From a virus: a stretch of 34,927 bases of DNA. The notes under the pieces are model-generated. The model saw only the letters and a program-made list of their open reading frames with translations. It searched no databases and was not told the origin of the DNA. Below are positions 24,658-34,127 of the stretch, piece after piece. Position 1 is the stretch's first letter. Every line of letters begins with the position of its first letter. The DNA is taken from positions 1-34,927 of IMG/VR virus record IMGVR_UViG_3300030380_003953, one strand, 5' to 3'. Position numbers and translations under genes: made by a program.

Positions 24658-27600
24658 ACCCATTTCAGACTAGGGAAAAACTAAAAAGATATCGCTTTAG
24701 ACCTGAAAACTTCACTCAAGAAGAAGCAAGGGAATTAGAGCGATTTTCAAAGCTATACGGCTTTGTTCAAGAAAACCAACCACTAGAAGAAACTTCAAGC
24801 AATAAACAAAGCAATATGCTTTCCCAGTTTAGTTCTGGGTTTACAGAGGGCTTACTTGGTCCTATTGCTATGGGTGGCTGGGCTGAAGACCCTCAAGATG
24901 AATTCCAATCTATCGCCCATAGTGCAGGGCATTTATTAGGGTTTGCATTGCCTCTGGCTGGTAGTCTTGTATCGTTTGGTGGAACTGGAATAGCAAGACT
25001 AGGGTTGATGGGTAGCGGTAGAATAGCAAAGGGTATTCAAGCTACAGGTAAAACAATAGGTGGCTTTGGTCAGGCTATGAAAAAAGGTAAGTCTGTACCT
25101 TTATTTGTAGGTGATAAAGCTGTAGATGCTACAAAAAAGATTTTAGCTAACGCTGGGTTTGAAGCTGGCAAGTACCTTGAGGCTGGTGCCAAGATTGGGT
25201 TTAAAGCAAAAATGACTGATGTTGCATTTCAAGCACAGCATTTATCTGTAGCAAGTGCTGTAAGTGGAATGTGGAATGGCGAAGACGATGAAGTAGATAA
25301 TTTAATATTTGGTGCTGTAGCTGGAGGGTTTTTTGGAGGCTTAGGAAACTTTGTGCGTGTTGGTAACATGATACAACACCCTAATAAGGTAGTACGAGAA
25401 GCTGGGAAACGTAATCTTTGGGAATCGTCAAAACAATTATCAGATACTTTATATAATTATAGAGGTCAAATTCTTAGAGGTGCATTAGGTGCTGGTTTTC
25501 AAGGTGGAATGGCTACTATGCAAGGTGCACCAACTGCTACGCAACTATATGAATATGCATTAGGGGCATTTTTTGGTGCTGGTGCTCATGGAATTAGGGA
25601 AAAGAAAGCATCTGAGTTTTTTAACAGTTATGAAAAAAGAAATGAAGAAGGTGCTTTACAGAAAGATTTTGCTGAGCGAAGGAATATGCTTGAGTCAGAC
25701 GAGTTTAAAGCACTCCCTTTAGACTCTCAGCAATTAGTAAGAGAAAAATACACAAATTATATTGGAGATTTTTGGGATAGGTTCAAAGGAGAAGCCCTTC
25801 AAACAGATGATTCCTTACCTAGTGTTAAACTAGCAAGGGAAATACTAAAGCCCTACAACGAAGCATTAGAAAGAAAAGCACAAGAAGTCAGTAAGAAGAC
25901 CGAAGACTTAGAGCCGTTTGAGATTGCCCAAGTTCAAGCTGAACTAATGGAGGTAGTACCTCAGCAATACGCAAGAGATTTAAACCTAAGAGTAATATCT
26001 GAAGGGTTATTAAAAAAGATACGCAACCCTAAGGAAAAATTAGAAGATACACAGCAAGAAATAGTAGATAAACTTACTCCTGAAGAACTTTCTCAAGTCA
26101 AAGAAGGCTATATAGAGCCATTAGAGAAAAAGATTGTTGAGTATTTTGAAAATATACCTCAAGAAAAAATAGAAACAACTGCTCAGGACATACTGCGAGC
26201 AGAAGAGAATTTAATATCAGACCAACCTGAACTTGTAGTTGAGCCAGTTATTAGGCGGTTTCTTAATCAACTACAAAAAGAAACAGACATCTACGAACCT
26301 AACGATGTATTAGAACACGCAGTAAAGACTTATAATGAATTACTGCCAAAGTCAGAAAGTGGTAAACGAGACACAAGATTTATCCCCGTAAAGGGAATGG
26401 TAAAAGAATACATAATGCTTCTTCAGGATAAGTTTCCTGGCATCAGAGTCACACCAGAAATGAAAAACAGCCTTACTCAAATGTACACTAGACTATCGCA
26501 AGGCGTTATAAGACCAGTTATTAGTTACGACAAAACTACTCAGAAAAGAAAAACAATATGGGGATTTAATGTATTAAAGAGAAAAGTATCAGGTAGCGAG
26601 CCACGTTCAGCAGATGAAAAAATGTATGAAAATTTATGGGGAGATAAAGTTACAGTACGAGAATTCTCTGAATTAGTAGACAAAAAAGGCAATACCTACA
26701 TAACATTAAAGCCTTACGACAAGGTGTGGAATGACAACTTAAAAGAATGGGTCCCTGCAATGCGTAGCAATGACTGGTTAAACATAACTAAGGGACTAGA
26801 TAAAAAAGACCAGTATTTAAAAATACCTAAAAAAGATGGCGGTACTGAGCGTATATACAAGTATCACCCAAAAACAAATAGCACAGAATTAAACACTATT
26901 GTAAAAGAAGTAGTAACGAAGTCAAAAAGTAAAGCAATAACAGAAGATTTACTTAAAAAATACATTGAAAAAGACTATAAAGTTTGGCTTGAAACAATGG
27001 GGTTTGATTTAAAGCTGGAAAAAGACCTCATTGAAAATCAAGGGTTACGCAATTTATATAATAAAGCTTTTAAGTCTAATTACTTATACGAAAAAAACTG
27101 GAATTTTAAAAACGCAATTGCAAGAGTAAAACGTGAGGCACTACTTGCATCTAAGTCATTTTACGAGCAAGACAGAAAGTTTTTTAAAGACCTTACTAAC
27201 GATACTGGCAAAATAAACATTATAGCTATAGAAGCTGAAGCCAATCTACTGGGAAAGCTTAGCAGTACTGGAAAAAGAATAGGGCAATGGCTAAATGTAG
27301 AAGGTAAAAAGCCTGAAACATTCTGGACTGTAGATAAGAATGGAAAACTAATGGAACAAGCATGGGAAAGTAAGATTGATGGTTGGTTAGTAATGCATTC
27401 TGATTTATATAAAAGATTTATGGAAGCTAACGGATTTGATGGCGTTCAAATGTCTCATATGAAGCCTGCAGTAGCTGTTACAATGCCTGATGGAAGTCTG
27501 TTTTTAATAAAAGGTGGAGTACATCCAGGAAACAAGGCTTATAACGATGCAATGCCTAGTCCTAACTCTATGATAGTCGTGACTTCTGCTATCAAATCTA

Positions 27601-30600
27601 TGCCAGAAGGTGCAAAGGTATATAAAGGACAAGCTAAAAAGAATGGTAAATACGAAATAAAAGACTACGACAAACCTTCCTTAGAAATGAATGTTGAAGA
27701 CTTTAGAATAAGTTTTGGCGTATATGGAGACAAGCACTCAGCAGAACCCACTACAATTAAAAAACAAATGCATTCATTTTTTGATAGCCTAACTATGAGT
27801 AGAGATGGTTATAGAGAATTTATGGACGCAATTCATTTTGATGTAATTAATGGCTCAAAGCAAGCCAATGAGTATATGCAAACCTTAAAAGAAAACCCTG
27901 ATGCATTGCCACCAAAGGGGTTCAAGGTTACAGAATTAAGTGATAAAGATTTTATTACAGTTATAAACAACCCTAGTCACAAGCTCCACAAAGAATTAAA
28001 CCTAGAAATCTTTAAGAAAATCAAAAGGATGGAAAAGGCAGAAGAATTTGAAGGTGCTGTGTATGAAGAACTAAAAGAGTATGCTAATAATTTTGAACGA
28101 TGGTACCGAGCTACTGGTTATAATCCTGTATCTGCAATAATAAACAATAGTTTATATGAAAAGTCTGTGCATATATATCGTATGAATAAATTTACTAATC
28201 CAGAATGGAAAAACTCTGGAAGCGGATGGGTAGCTGGGGTAGACCCAGTAATGGAGGCAGTAACTGGAGGTATTAAAAAGAATGCAACCTATGAGTTTTT
28301 TGAAGATGGAAAGTTAAAGAAAAGAAAAGTGGGGCATTTTAAAGTAGGTATAAGCCATAAAGACATGAAGGTTAAATGGCTTGGTGAAGGTGAACAGATA
28401 AAACTAATCGAAGCTTGGGAGCAGTTTAAAAAAGAAAAGAATCCACACGTCAAAGCAAGAATGAGAAACAAACTCATGTTTGCTGTAATGAGGGTCCCAG
28501 CTAATGCAATATCAGGGACTAGGGCATTAATATTTGATGGATTTGTAAAAAATGACGTTGATTTATCTGATTGGGGCGTTTATATGAGAGGCAGAGACCA
28601 CTTTTACATAGATGGAGCTGACGTTGATGGCGATAAAGTGTTCTTTTATCAAGGATTACCTCAGAAATACCTTAATGATTTAGTCAAAAACGATAGTTTT
28701 TTGGAAAGGGCAAAGCAAGGTAAGAGTGTTTTCTTTGAAAATAAAGCTGAAAAAATGGATAAGTTGTTTAAAAGCGAAGTTTCTAAAGCAGATTTAGACT
28801 ACGTTAACAACAACCCATTGGCTCAATGGTCTCCTGGTGCATTACGTAAAACAGGTATAAGTGCATACACAGGAAAAAAAGGATTGGGATTAGTAGTAAA
28901 TGCTAAATCGTTTTTAAATAATGTGTTAGCTGATGTGATAACCAATAAGGGTGGTAAAATAAGATTAGGGGTTTACACAACAAGTAAAGAAACTGGTAAA
29001 AAAATACTTATAGGTGACTTAATTGGTCAAACTGACATGGCACAATTAAAATCTGAAAACGGTTATTACGTAGTAGGTACAGAGGCACATAGCAGAACAG
29101 CAGACAGTGCAAATTATTACAATATGGCAACTCCGCAAGAGATGGTAGACATTGTTACTCAAAGTGCTTTTAGGAGTTTAAAGTTTCACCCGATTGAAGA
29201 AGGAAAAATTAGAGATGGAAGACTTAGTGATTTAAAAAACACATTAGAATATGCTCATTTAAGTGAATTGAATAACAAGTTGTATGGGTATGATTTTTCA
29301 AACGATAGGGCATTTACTATAAGTGAAATACAAAATGCTGTAAAGCCATTTAAAGGCGAAGTAAAAACTATGAGTTCTATCGTTGATATTGCCCACAAAG
29401 TGGCACAAAACGAATTGAACATTGACCCACTCAGGCATTTTAACTACCAAGCATTTAGAGAAGCTATAAGAACTTTAAGCAATGAATTATTGCGAGACAA
29501 AGACGTACTAAAATACATTACTAGAAAGAACCTGAGGGTAATGCCATTGTACTACCACATAGATTATCAGGCAGTGTATAAAGCGATGTTAAAACACCCA
29601 GAGTTCACTACGAAAAATGGACTAACCTTACGAGAAGTTCCAGAAAAAGGTGCTACTAAAAAAGATAAAGAACCATATAGGGAGCTACTATGGGAAGCGT
29701 TAGAACCGCCAAATAAAGAAGGGATTTCTCCATTAGAAGAAAGACTAGGAGATATCGGTAAAGGCGTACAAAAAACATTTAATAATTTATTTTCTAACCA
29801 AAGAATGGAGATAGGTAAAGCTATATCCAGATATGATGCTAAAGTTGAAAAAGAATATAAGATAAATGACTCCTACGATATATGGAGTGCCTTACAACTC
29901 AACATAAAAGGTAAGGCATTAGATGATGCATTAAAAAACGCTGGTCACATTTCAGAGAAAGGTCAAATACCTTATGAGCGTATTAATGAAATTGCTAACA
30001 GAATAGTAAATGGTGAGCAAATAACTGGCAATAATATCGAAATGTTGGAAACTCAAAAATGGTCAAAACAGATACAAAAAGCAGTAGACGACATACAAGC
30101 TGGCAAGCAACCAAAGACCGCTTCTGAGAGCAAATTTTTAATATTAAGAGACATTATAGCAAGACAAGCTGAAGCTGTAAAGCTCAAATTTAATCATGCG
30201 TTTAAAAATGAAAATCAAAGAGTATTCGAGAACGAGCAAGAAGCCAATAAATTTATTAGAGAAAACGTAGTTGAGATAAGCAACATAGCAAAAGAATTAA
30301 AGATTAAACCTGAAGTAGCAGTTGATTATTATTACAATTACCTACTAAGCAGTTTACGTCCACAGCCAGTTCGATTAGAGGGAATTATTAGAAACCTTAA
30401 TGGTAGAATAGCAACTGCGGAAAAGAAAGGTCAAGCAGATAAAGTAGAAATACTAAAAAGGGAAAAAGAACGGGCAAGAGCTCAATACGAAAATACCAGC
30501 ACACCTCAATTTATATGGTCAGTGGATGCGATACCTGACCGAGTAAAATCACAATTTATGAAAGGGTATGCTGATACTTTCGATTTACTCAATACTGTTA

Positions 30601-33600
30601 CTACTGATAAAATATCAGGAGAACTTACAGGATATTTAGCAAAATCCAAAAAAGACACTAAGCTTGGAGAGATTGAAAGCAGTATAGATGCTGAGGTAAT
30701 TGCTGAGGTAGAAATTGATAGATTATTTAAACCAGATAAGCTAGGTGGTGTAGAAATTGCAAAAGATGCAAAAGGAAAAGCTGATGACGTGCCTAGTGAT
30801 ATACCACAAGTATTACGAGGTATTACCCAGAGTTTAAAAACATTACCCGATGGAGCTATTTTAAGATTTGAAGACCTATATACTTATATGAAATCAGTAC
30901 AAGGCGATGGTCCAACAAGTATTAAGATGGCAACTTGGGAAGACATAAGGTCATTTAATCGATTTTTAAAGGACATAGTTAACTCTACGAATCCAACTGG
31001 TAAAGTAAAAAAGATATATGACTTCCTTTTTCCAGATACAGTAGGTAAAAAACAAGCTGGGCATGACCTTGATTTGTTATTTAAAATGAAAACACCTATA
31101 CGTAATGCCAAAGATATGGGATTGGCTACTATAAAAGTGCCATTATCCTCTATGTCATTTATACAAAAAGTTGGTGGACAAATGAGAGAACTTGAAGATT
31201 CTATTAAAAACAGTATGGTAGAATCCTTATTTAATGGCATTACTGTGAAATCTGAATTGGAAGCAATACCAAATGGTATTCAAACGTTTACTGATTTATT
31301 TATGTTTGCTCAAAAGAAAATGAACTATGAACGTGCTGTAAAGCCTCAAGATGTTGAGTTTTATGGAAACGAATGGGCATCATCCTTAAAACTATGGGAC
31401 AGTAAATACAAAGGTAAAAAATTCAAGTTTACTAGAGCTGGTAAAGTAGTTGAAAAAACCTCTGAAGAAATAATTAGAGACATTCAAGAACAACAAGGAA
31501 AGTTTTTACAAGGATTTTATGAAAGCTATTTAGGAGCTGGTGTTATAGATAGGTCTGGTGAATGGAAGCGTATTGACTGGAAGCGAGTTGATGAAAATGC
31601 AGAATGGGCTAAAAACGGATTGGTAATACATGACTTTATACGTTACGATAAAAATGGACGATTTGATTTAGAAAACTTTCAGAAAAAAGTAATGGACCAC
31701 GTAGAAACATTTGGCGTTAATGCATTACATAAGATGTTAGGGAATCGAAATAATCCTTTAGGTACTGAGCTATTAAACAGGGTACAGCACGAAATAGGCT
31801 TAGAAGAGCATATACTAAGTAAGAAAATAAAGCCTAATTCAGAAGAGTCTAGAAATGTCAGACTAGAATGGAGGAAAGCTAACGAATTTTTTGGAATTGG
31901 AAGAATAGGTACGGAAGGAACAGAGGGATTTTCTACAGAATACTTCCCTCAAATGAAACATGATACAAAAAAATTAAAACCTTGGGTTCAAGAACAGCAG
32001 TTAAAGCTTAAAGAAAAATTAGAAAACTACGTTAATGACTTAACTCATGCTGGTAAAACAGTAATGGAAGACTCTTCTTATAAAATACCTAGACGATATA
32101 GGTTTAAGGAAATTGAATTAGAAGCTTTAAAAGGCAAAATGTCTGATAAGCAACTAATAGACATATGGGGCGTATCTAATGTTACTATTAAACCACATTT
32201 GATAAGCCTCAAGCTTGCAAGCCAAAATGCTGATTATCAATTGTACTTAGGGCAAAGAGTAGAAAGTGCAATGGGTCAATCAGACTATCTAGTAAACTTT
32301 TTAAACGCTGAATTCCGTAAAGGAAAAGAGCAATGGCAAGATATTAACGCTGAGTTTAGACCAGGAACTGGTAGACAAAGAGGCGATACTCATGTACCGT
32401 ATTTTAGTTACGGCTTTGAAGTTTTAGAAGCATACACTAATCAATGGGTAAGCTCCTTATTTAAAAACTTAAACGCATTAACTTTTCGTAAAGTCATAAA
32501 TAATTACGAGCAAAACAATGTCTTTGCTAAAGAAAACCCTGAAATGGGAGAAATGTGGTCTAAGGAAATGAGAAGATATGCTAGTAGCTTAATGGGGAAA
32601 CCAAATGCATTACCAACAAAGTATACTGGGTTAAGTATTGTAGAAAAAGCAAAGCTTAAGCAGAGAATAAAACAAGCACCTGATGGTCCTCAAAAAGAAT
32701 TGGACAAACGAAAATTAGAACGTGATAATAAACTTAAAAAACTATATGGAACTAAAGTAACCACATGGAATCCATTACAAAATATTGAATACAGAATGTC
32801 TGACCAAAATCTGGTTGAATACCTTGATGCCAAATCACAGCAATTAAACAAATGGGCGATTCCTGGCATTAGTAAAAAATTTCACGGTACACCAGAAGCA
32901 CCTAAGCTATTTGGAATGGATTTGCCTACTTCCGAAAAAGCAAGACACCAAGTTTTATATCAAATCCTTAATAATATAGGTGCTTACGAATCAAAACTTT
33001 CATTGATATCACTACTAGCTCATCCAAAAACATATTTAGGTAACGTAGTAGGTGGTAGCTCTAATACCATAACCAATATGGGTTTCAGGCAATTTAAAAG
33101 GGCGAGAGATGTAAAGTGGCTAGTAACTAACGTGTTTGCAGGTGCCAAGCTAAAAGACGGTACTCCAATTACCGATAGGAATACCATACATAGATGGGTA
33201 GCAGAAATTGGTGCGTTAGAATCGTTTTATATCAATGAAGCTATGATGGATAAGCGATTAGACGCTAAAAAATTGAAACCATTTTTTAAAGAAGTGTTTT
33301 CTAAAAGAGATGTTACAGATGCTACAGTAATGGACTTAGCTAAAAAATACCAAGTAACAGATTCTATATTATCTGCTGGTGGCTGGTTTATGAGAGCCTC
33401 AGAAAGAACACTTCGTACCGATGCGTTTATAGCACATTATCTAAATGCAAGAGAAGCTTTGGGACAAATAATACCTAATATGCCCTTTGACCATCCCTAC
33501 CTTACAGGAATGGCATTAAAAGGCGTTGAAGCTACGCAGTTTTTATACCATAACGTTAATAGACCAGCAGTTTCTCGCTCTACAATGGGAAAAGTGTTTA

Positions 33601-34127
33601 CAAGATTCCAACCTTTTATGTGGAATTCAATACGTTTTAGAAGAGATATTTATAAACAAGCTAAGATGTATGGGTTTAATGATAAAAAATCAATGGATAG
33701 GCTAAAAAGATTGACCATTATGGACTTATCAACCTTTGCATTAGCGAATGTATTTGTAGGTTCTCTTTTTGACAGCATACTACCACCTCCTTTATCTTAC
33801 GTACAAGATACTGCCGATTGGTTATTCGGAGATAAAGTTGAAAGGGAGAGAGCGTTTTTCAGTGCCTATCCACATCCTATATTAGCACCATTGCAGGTAG
33901 CCACAGCTCCAATACATAGATATTGGATGCCACTAATGACTGCCCTAATTAATGGAGAATGGGAACGATGGGCAAATTACTATACGTGGTCAATGATGCC
34001 ATTTGGAAGACTGGCAAGAAGTACTATTATGACATTAGAAAGACCAGAAATGACTGCTGAATTCATGTTTGGAATACCAGTACATAAATTAGGAAATATG
34101 ATAAGGAAAGATAACGATGGGTCCTAA
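24654..34127 (+). CDS. Giant virion protein with a predicted crAss-type RNA polymerase core
   Basis: A 3157-aa protein. Residues about 55-330 are Gly/Ala-rich with possible membrane segments (GHLLGFALPLAGSLVSFGG near 92-110, IFGAVAGGFFGGLGNFV near 218-234, YALGAFFGAGAHG) around SGFTEGLLGPIAMGGWAEDP, a start I associate with large ejected phage proteins. Residues about 905-985 and 1280-1490 contain motifs of two double-psi beta-barrels: D909-G910, K937-P938, K953, K981 and then R1280-x-P...SG, GF, and D1323-V-D1325-G-D1327-K-V. TGKKGLGLVVNAK (1406-1418) and SRTADSAN (1480-1487) follow. The remainder is charged and helical, with VEATQFLYHN near 2955 and a hydrophobic part near 3020-3050. It starts in an ATGA overlap and probably needs coupled translation. 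Membrane delivery and virion location are inferred. The polymerase reading is from motifs, not from an alignment. Confidence 0.8.
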   Translation: MNPFQTREKLKRYRFRPENFTQEEARELERFSKLYGFVQENQPLEETSSNKQSNMLSQFSSGFTEGLLGPIAMGGWAEDPQDEFQSIAHSAGHLLGFALPLAGSLVSFGGTGIARLGLMGSGRIAKGIQATGKTIGGFGQAMKKGKSVPLFVGDKAVDATKKILANAGFEAGKYLEAGAKIGFKAKMTDVAFQAQHLSVASAVSGMWNGEDDEVDNLIFGAVAGGFFGGLGNFVRVGNMIQHPNKVVREAGKRNLWESSKQLSDTLYNYRGQILRGALGAGFQGGMATMQGAPTATQLYEYALGAFFGAGAHGIREKKASEFFNSYEKRNEEGALQKDFAERRNMLESDEFKALPLDSQQLVREKYTNYIGDFWDRFKGEALQTDDSLPSVKLAREILKPYNEALERKAQEVSKKTEDLEPFEIAQVQAELMEVVPQQYARDLNLRVISEGLLKKIRNPKEKLEDTQQEIVDKLTPEELSQVKEGYIEPLEKKIVEYFENIPQEKIETTAQDILRAEENLISDQPELVVEPVIRRFLNQLQKETDIYEPNDVLEHAVKTYNELLPKSESGKRDTRFIPVKGMVKEYIMLLQDKFPGIRVTPEMKNSLTQMYTRLSQGVIRPVISYDKTTQKRKTIWGFNVLKRKVSGSEPRSADEKMYENLWGDKVTVREFSELVDKKGNTYITLKPYDKVWNDNLKEWVPAMRSNDWLNITKGLDKKDQYLKIPKKDGGTERIYKYHPKTNSTELNTIVKEVVTKSKSKAITEDLLKKYIEKDYKVWLETMGFDLKLEKDLIENQGLRNLYNKAFKSNYLYEKNWNFKNAIARVKREALLASKSFYEQDRKFFKDLTNDTGKINIIAIEAEANLLGKLSSTGKRIGQWLNVEGKKPETFWTVDKNGKLMEQAWESKIDGWLVMHSDLYKRFMEANGFDGVQMSHMKPAVAVTMPDGSLFLIKGGVHPGNKAYNDAMPSPNSMIVVTSAIKSMPEGAKVYKGQAKKNGKYEIKDYDKPSLEMNVEDFRISFGVYGDKHSAEPTTIKKQMHSFFDSLTMSRDGYREFMDAIHFDVINGSKQANEYMQTLKENPDALPPKGFKVTELSDKDFITVINNPSHKLHKELNLEIFKKIKRMEKAEEFEGAVYEELKEYANNFERWYRATGYNPVSAIINNSLYEKSVHIYRMNKFTNPEWKNSGSGWVAGVDPVMEAVTGGIKKNATYEFFEDGKLKKRKVGHFKVGISHKDMKVKWLGEGEQIKLIEAWEQFKKEKNPHVKARMRNKLMFAVMRVPANAISGTRALIFDGFVKNDVDLSDWGVYMRGRDHFYIDGADVDGDKVFFYQGLPQKYLNDLVKNDSFLERAKQGKSVFFENKAEKMDKLFKSEVSKADLDYVNNNPLAQWSPGALRKTGISAYTGKKGLGLVVNAKSFLNNVLADVITNKGGKIRLGVYTTSKETGKKILIGDLIGQTDMAQLKSENGYYVVGTEAHSRTADSANYYNMATPQEMVDIVTQSAFRSLKFHPIEEGKIRDGRLSDLKNTLEYAHLSELNNKLYGYDFSNDRAFTISEIQNAVKPFKGEVKTMSSIVDIAHKVAQNELNIDPLRHFNYQAFREAIRTLSNELLRDKDVLKYITRKNLRVMPLYYHIDYQAVYKAMLKHPEFTTKNGLTLREVPEKGATKKDKEPYRELLWEALEPPNKEGISPLEERLGDIGKGVQKTFNNLFSNQRMEIGKAISRYDAKVEKEYKINDSYDIWSALQLNIKGKALDDALKNAGHISEKGQIPYERINEIANRIVNGEQITGNNIEMLETQKWSKQIQKAVDDIQAGKQPKTASESKFLILRDIIARQAEAVKLKFNHAFKNENQRVFENEQEANKFIRENVVEISNIAKELKIKPEVAVDYYYNYLLSSLRPQPVRLEGIIRNLNGRIATAEKKGQADKVEILKREKERARAQYENTSTPQFIWSVDAIPDRVKSQFMKGYADTFDLLNTVTTDKISGELTGYLAKSKKDTKLGEIESSIDAEVIAEVEIDRLFKPDKLGGVEIAKDAKGKADDVPSDIPQVLRGITQSLKTLPDGAILRFEDLYTYMKSVQGDGPTSIKMATWEDIRSFNRFLKDIVNSTNPTGKVKKIYDFLFPDTVGKKQAGHDLDLLFKMKTPIRNAKDMGLATIKVPLSSMSFIQKVGGQMRELEDSIKNSMVESLFNGITVKSELEAIPNGIQTFTDLFMFAQKKMNYERAVKPQDVEFYGNEWASSLKLWDSKYKGKKFKFTRAGKVVEKTSEEIIRDIQEQQGKFLQGFYESYLGAGVIDRSGEWKRIDWKRVDENAEWAKNGLVIHDFIRYDKNGRFDLENFQKKVMDHVETFGVNALHKMLGNRNNPLGTELLNRVQHEIGLEEHILSKKIKPNSEESRNVRLEWRKANEFFGIGRIGTEGTEGFSTEYFPQMKHDTKKLKPWVQEQQLKLKEKLENYVNDLTHAGKTVMEDSSYKIPRRYRFKEIELEALKGKMSDKQLIDIWGVSNVTIKPHLISLKLASQNADYQLYLGQRVESAMGQSDYLVNFLNAEFRKGKEQWQDINAEFRPGTGRQRGDTHVPYFSYGFEVLEAYTNQWVSSLFKNLNALTFRKVINNYEQNNVFAKENPEMGEMWSKEMRRYASSLMGKPNALPTKYTGLSIVEKAKLKQRIKQAPDGPQKELDKRKLERDNKLKKLYGTKVTTWNPLQNIEYRMSDQNLVEYLDAKSQQLNKWAIPGISKKFHGTPEAPKLFGMDLPTSEKARHQVLYQILNNIGAYESKLSLISLLAHPKTYLGNVVGGSSNTITNMGFRQFKRARDVKWLVTNVFAGAKLKDGTPITDRNTIHRWVAEIGALESFYINEAMMDKRLDAKKLKPFFKEVFSKRDVTDATVMDLAKKYQVTDSILSAGGWFMRASERTLRTDAFIAHYLNAREALGQIIPNMPFDHPYLTGMALKGVEATQFLYHNVNRPAVSRSTMGKVFTRFQPFMWNSIRFRRDIYKQAKMYGFNDKKSMDRLKRLTIMDLSTFALANVFVGSLFDSILPPPLSYVQDTADWLFGDKVERERAFFSAYPHPILAPLQVATAPIHRYWMPLMTALINGEWERWANYYTWSMMPFGRLARSTIMTLERPEMTAEFMFGIPVHKLGNMIRKDNDGS
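27366..29116 (+). other. Predicted RNA polymerase catalytic region inside the giant protein
   Basis: This sub-region covers residues 905-1487. In order: KIDGWLVMHSDLY (DG at 909-910), HMKPAVAV (K937), LFLIKGGVHPG (K953) and VTSAIKSMP (K981), which resembles the beta-type barrel with its nucleotide-contacting lysines. About 300-370 residues later come RVPANAISGTRALIFDGF (R1280) and YIDGADVDGDKVFFYQG (D1323, D1325, D1327), which match the D-x-D-G-D magnesium triad of the beta'-type barrel. Downstream TGKKGLGLVVNAK and RTADSAN recall the segments following the triad in single-chain crAss-like polymerases. From memory, those have the same order. The glycine in D-G-D and the surrounding K-V-F/Y are compatible with both crAss-type and bacterial enzymes. 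Confidence 0.65.

Noticed and set aside
24654-34127. N4/T7-type single-subunit RNA polymerase in the giant protein
   Set aside because: I found no T7-like fingers motif (K-x7-YG) or paired palm aspartates of that family. The D-x-D-G-D layout points to the unrelated double-psi barrel type.
24654-34127. Peptidoglycan hydrolase or transglycosylase domain in the giant protein
   Set aside because: No catalytic pattern that I could defend was seen.
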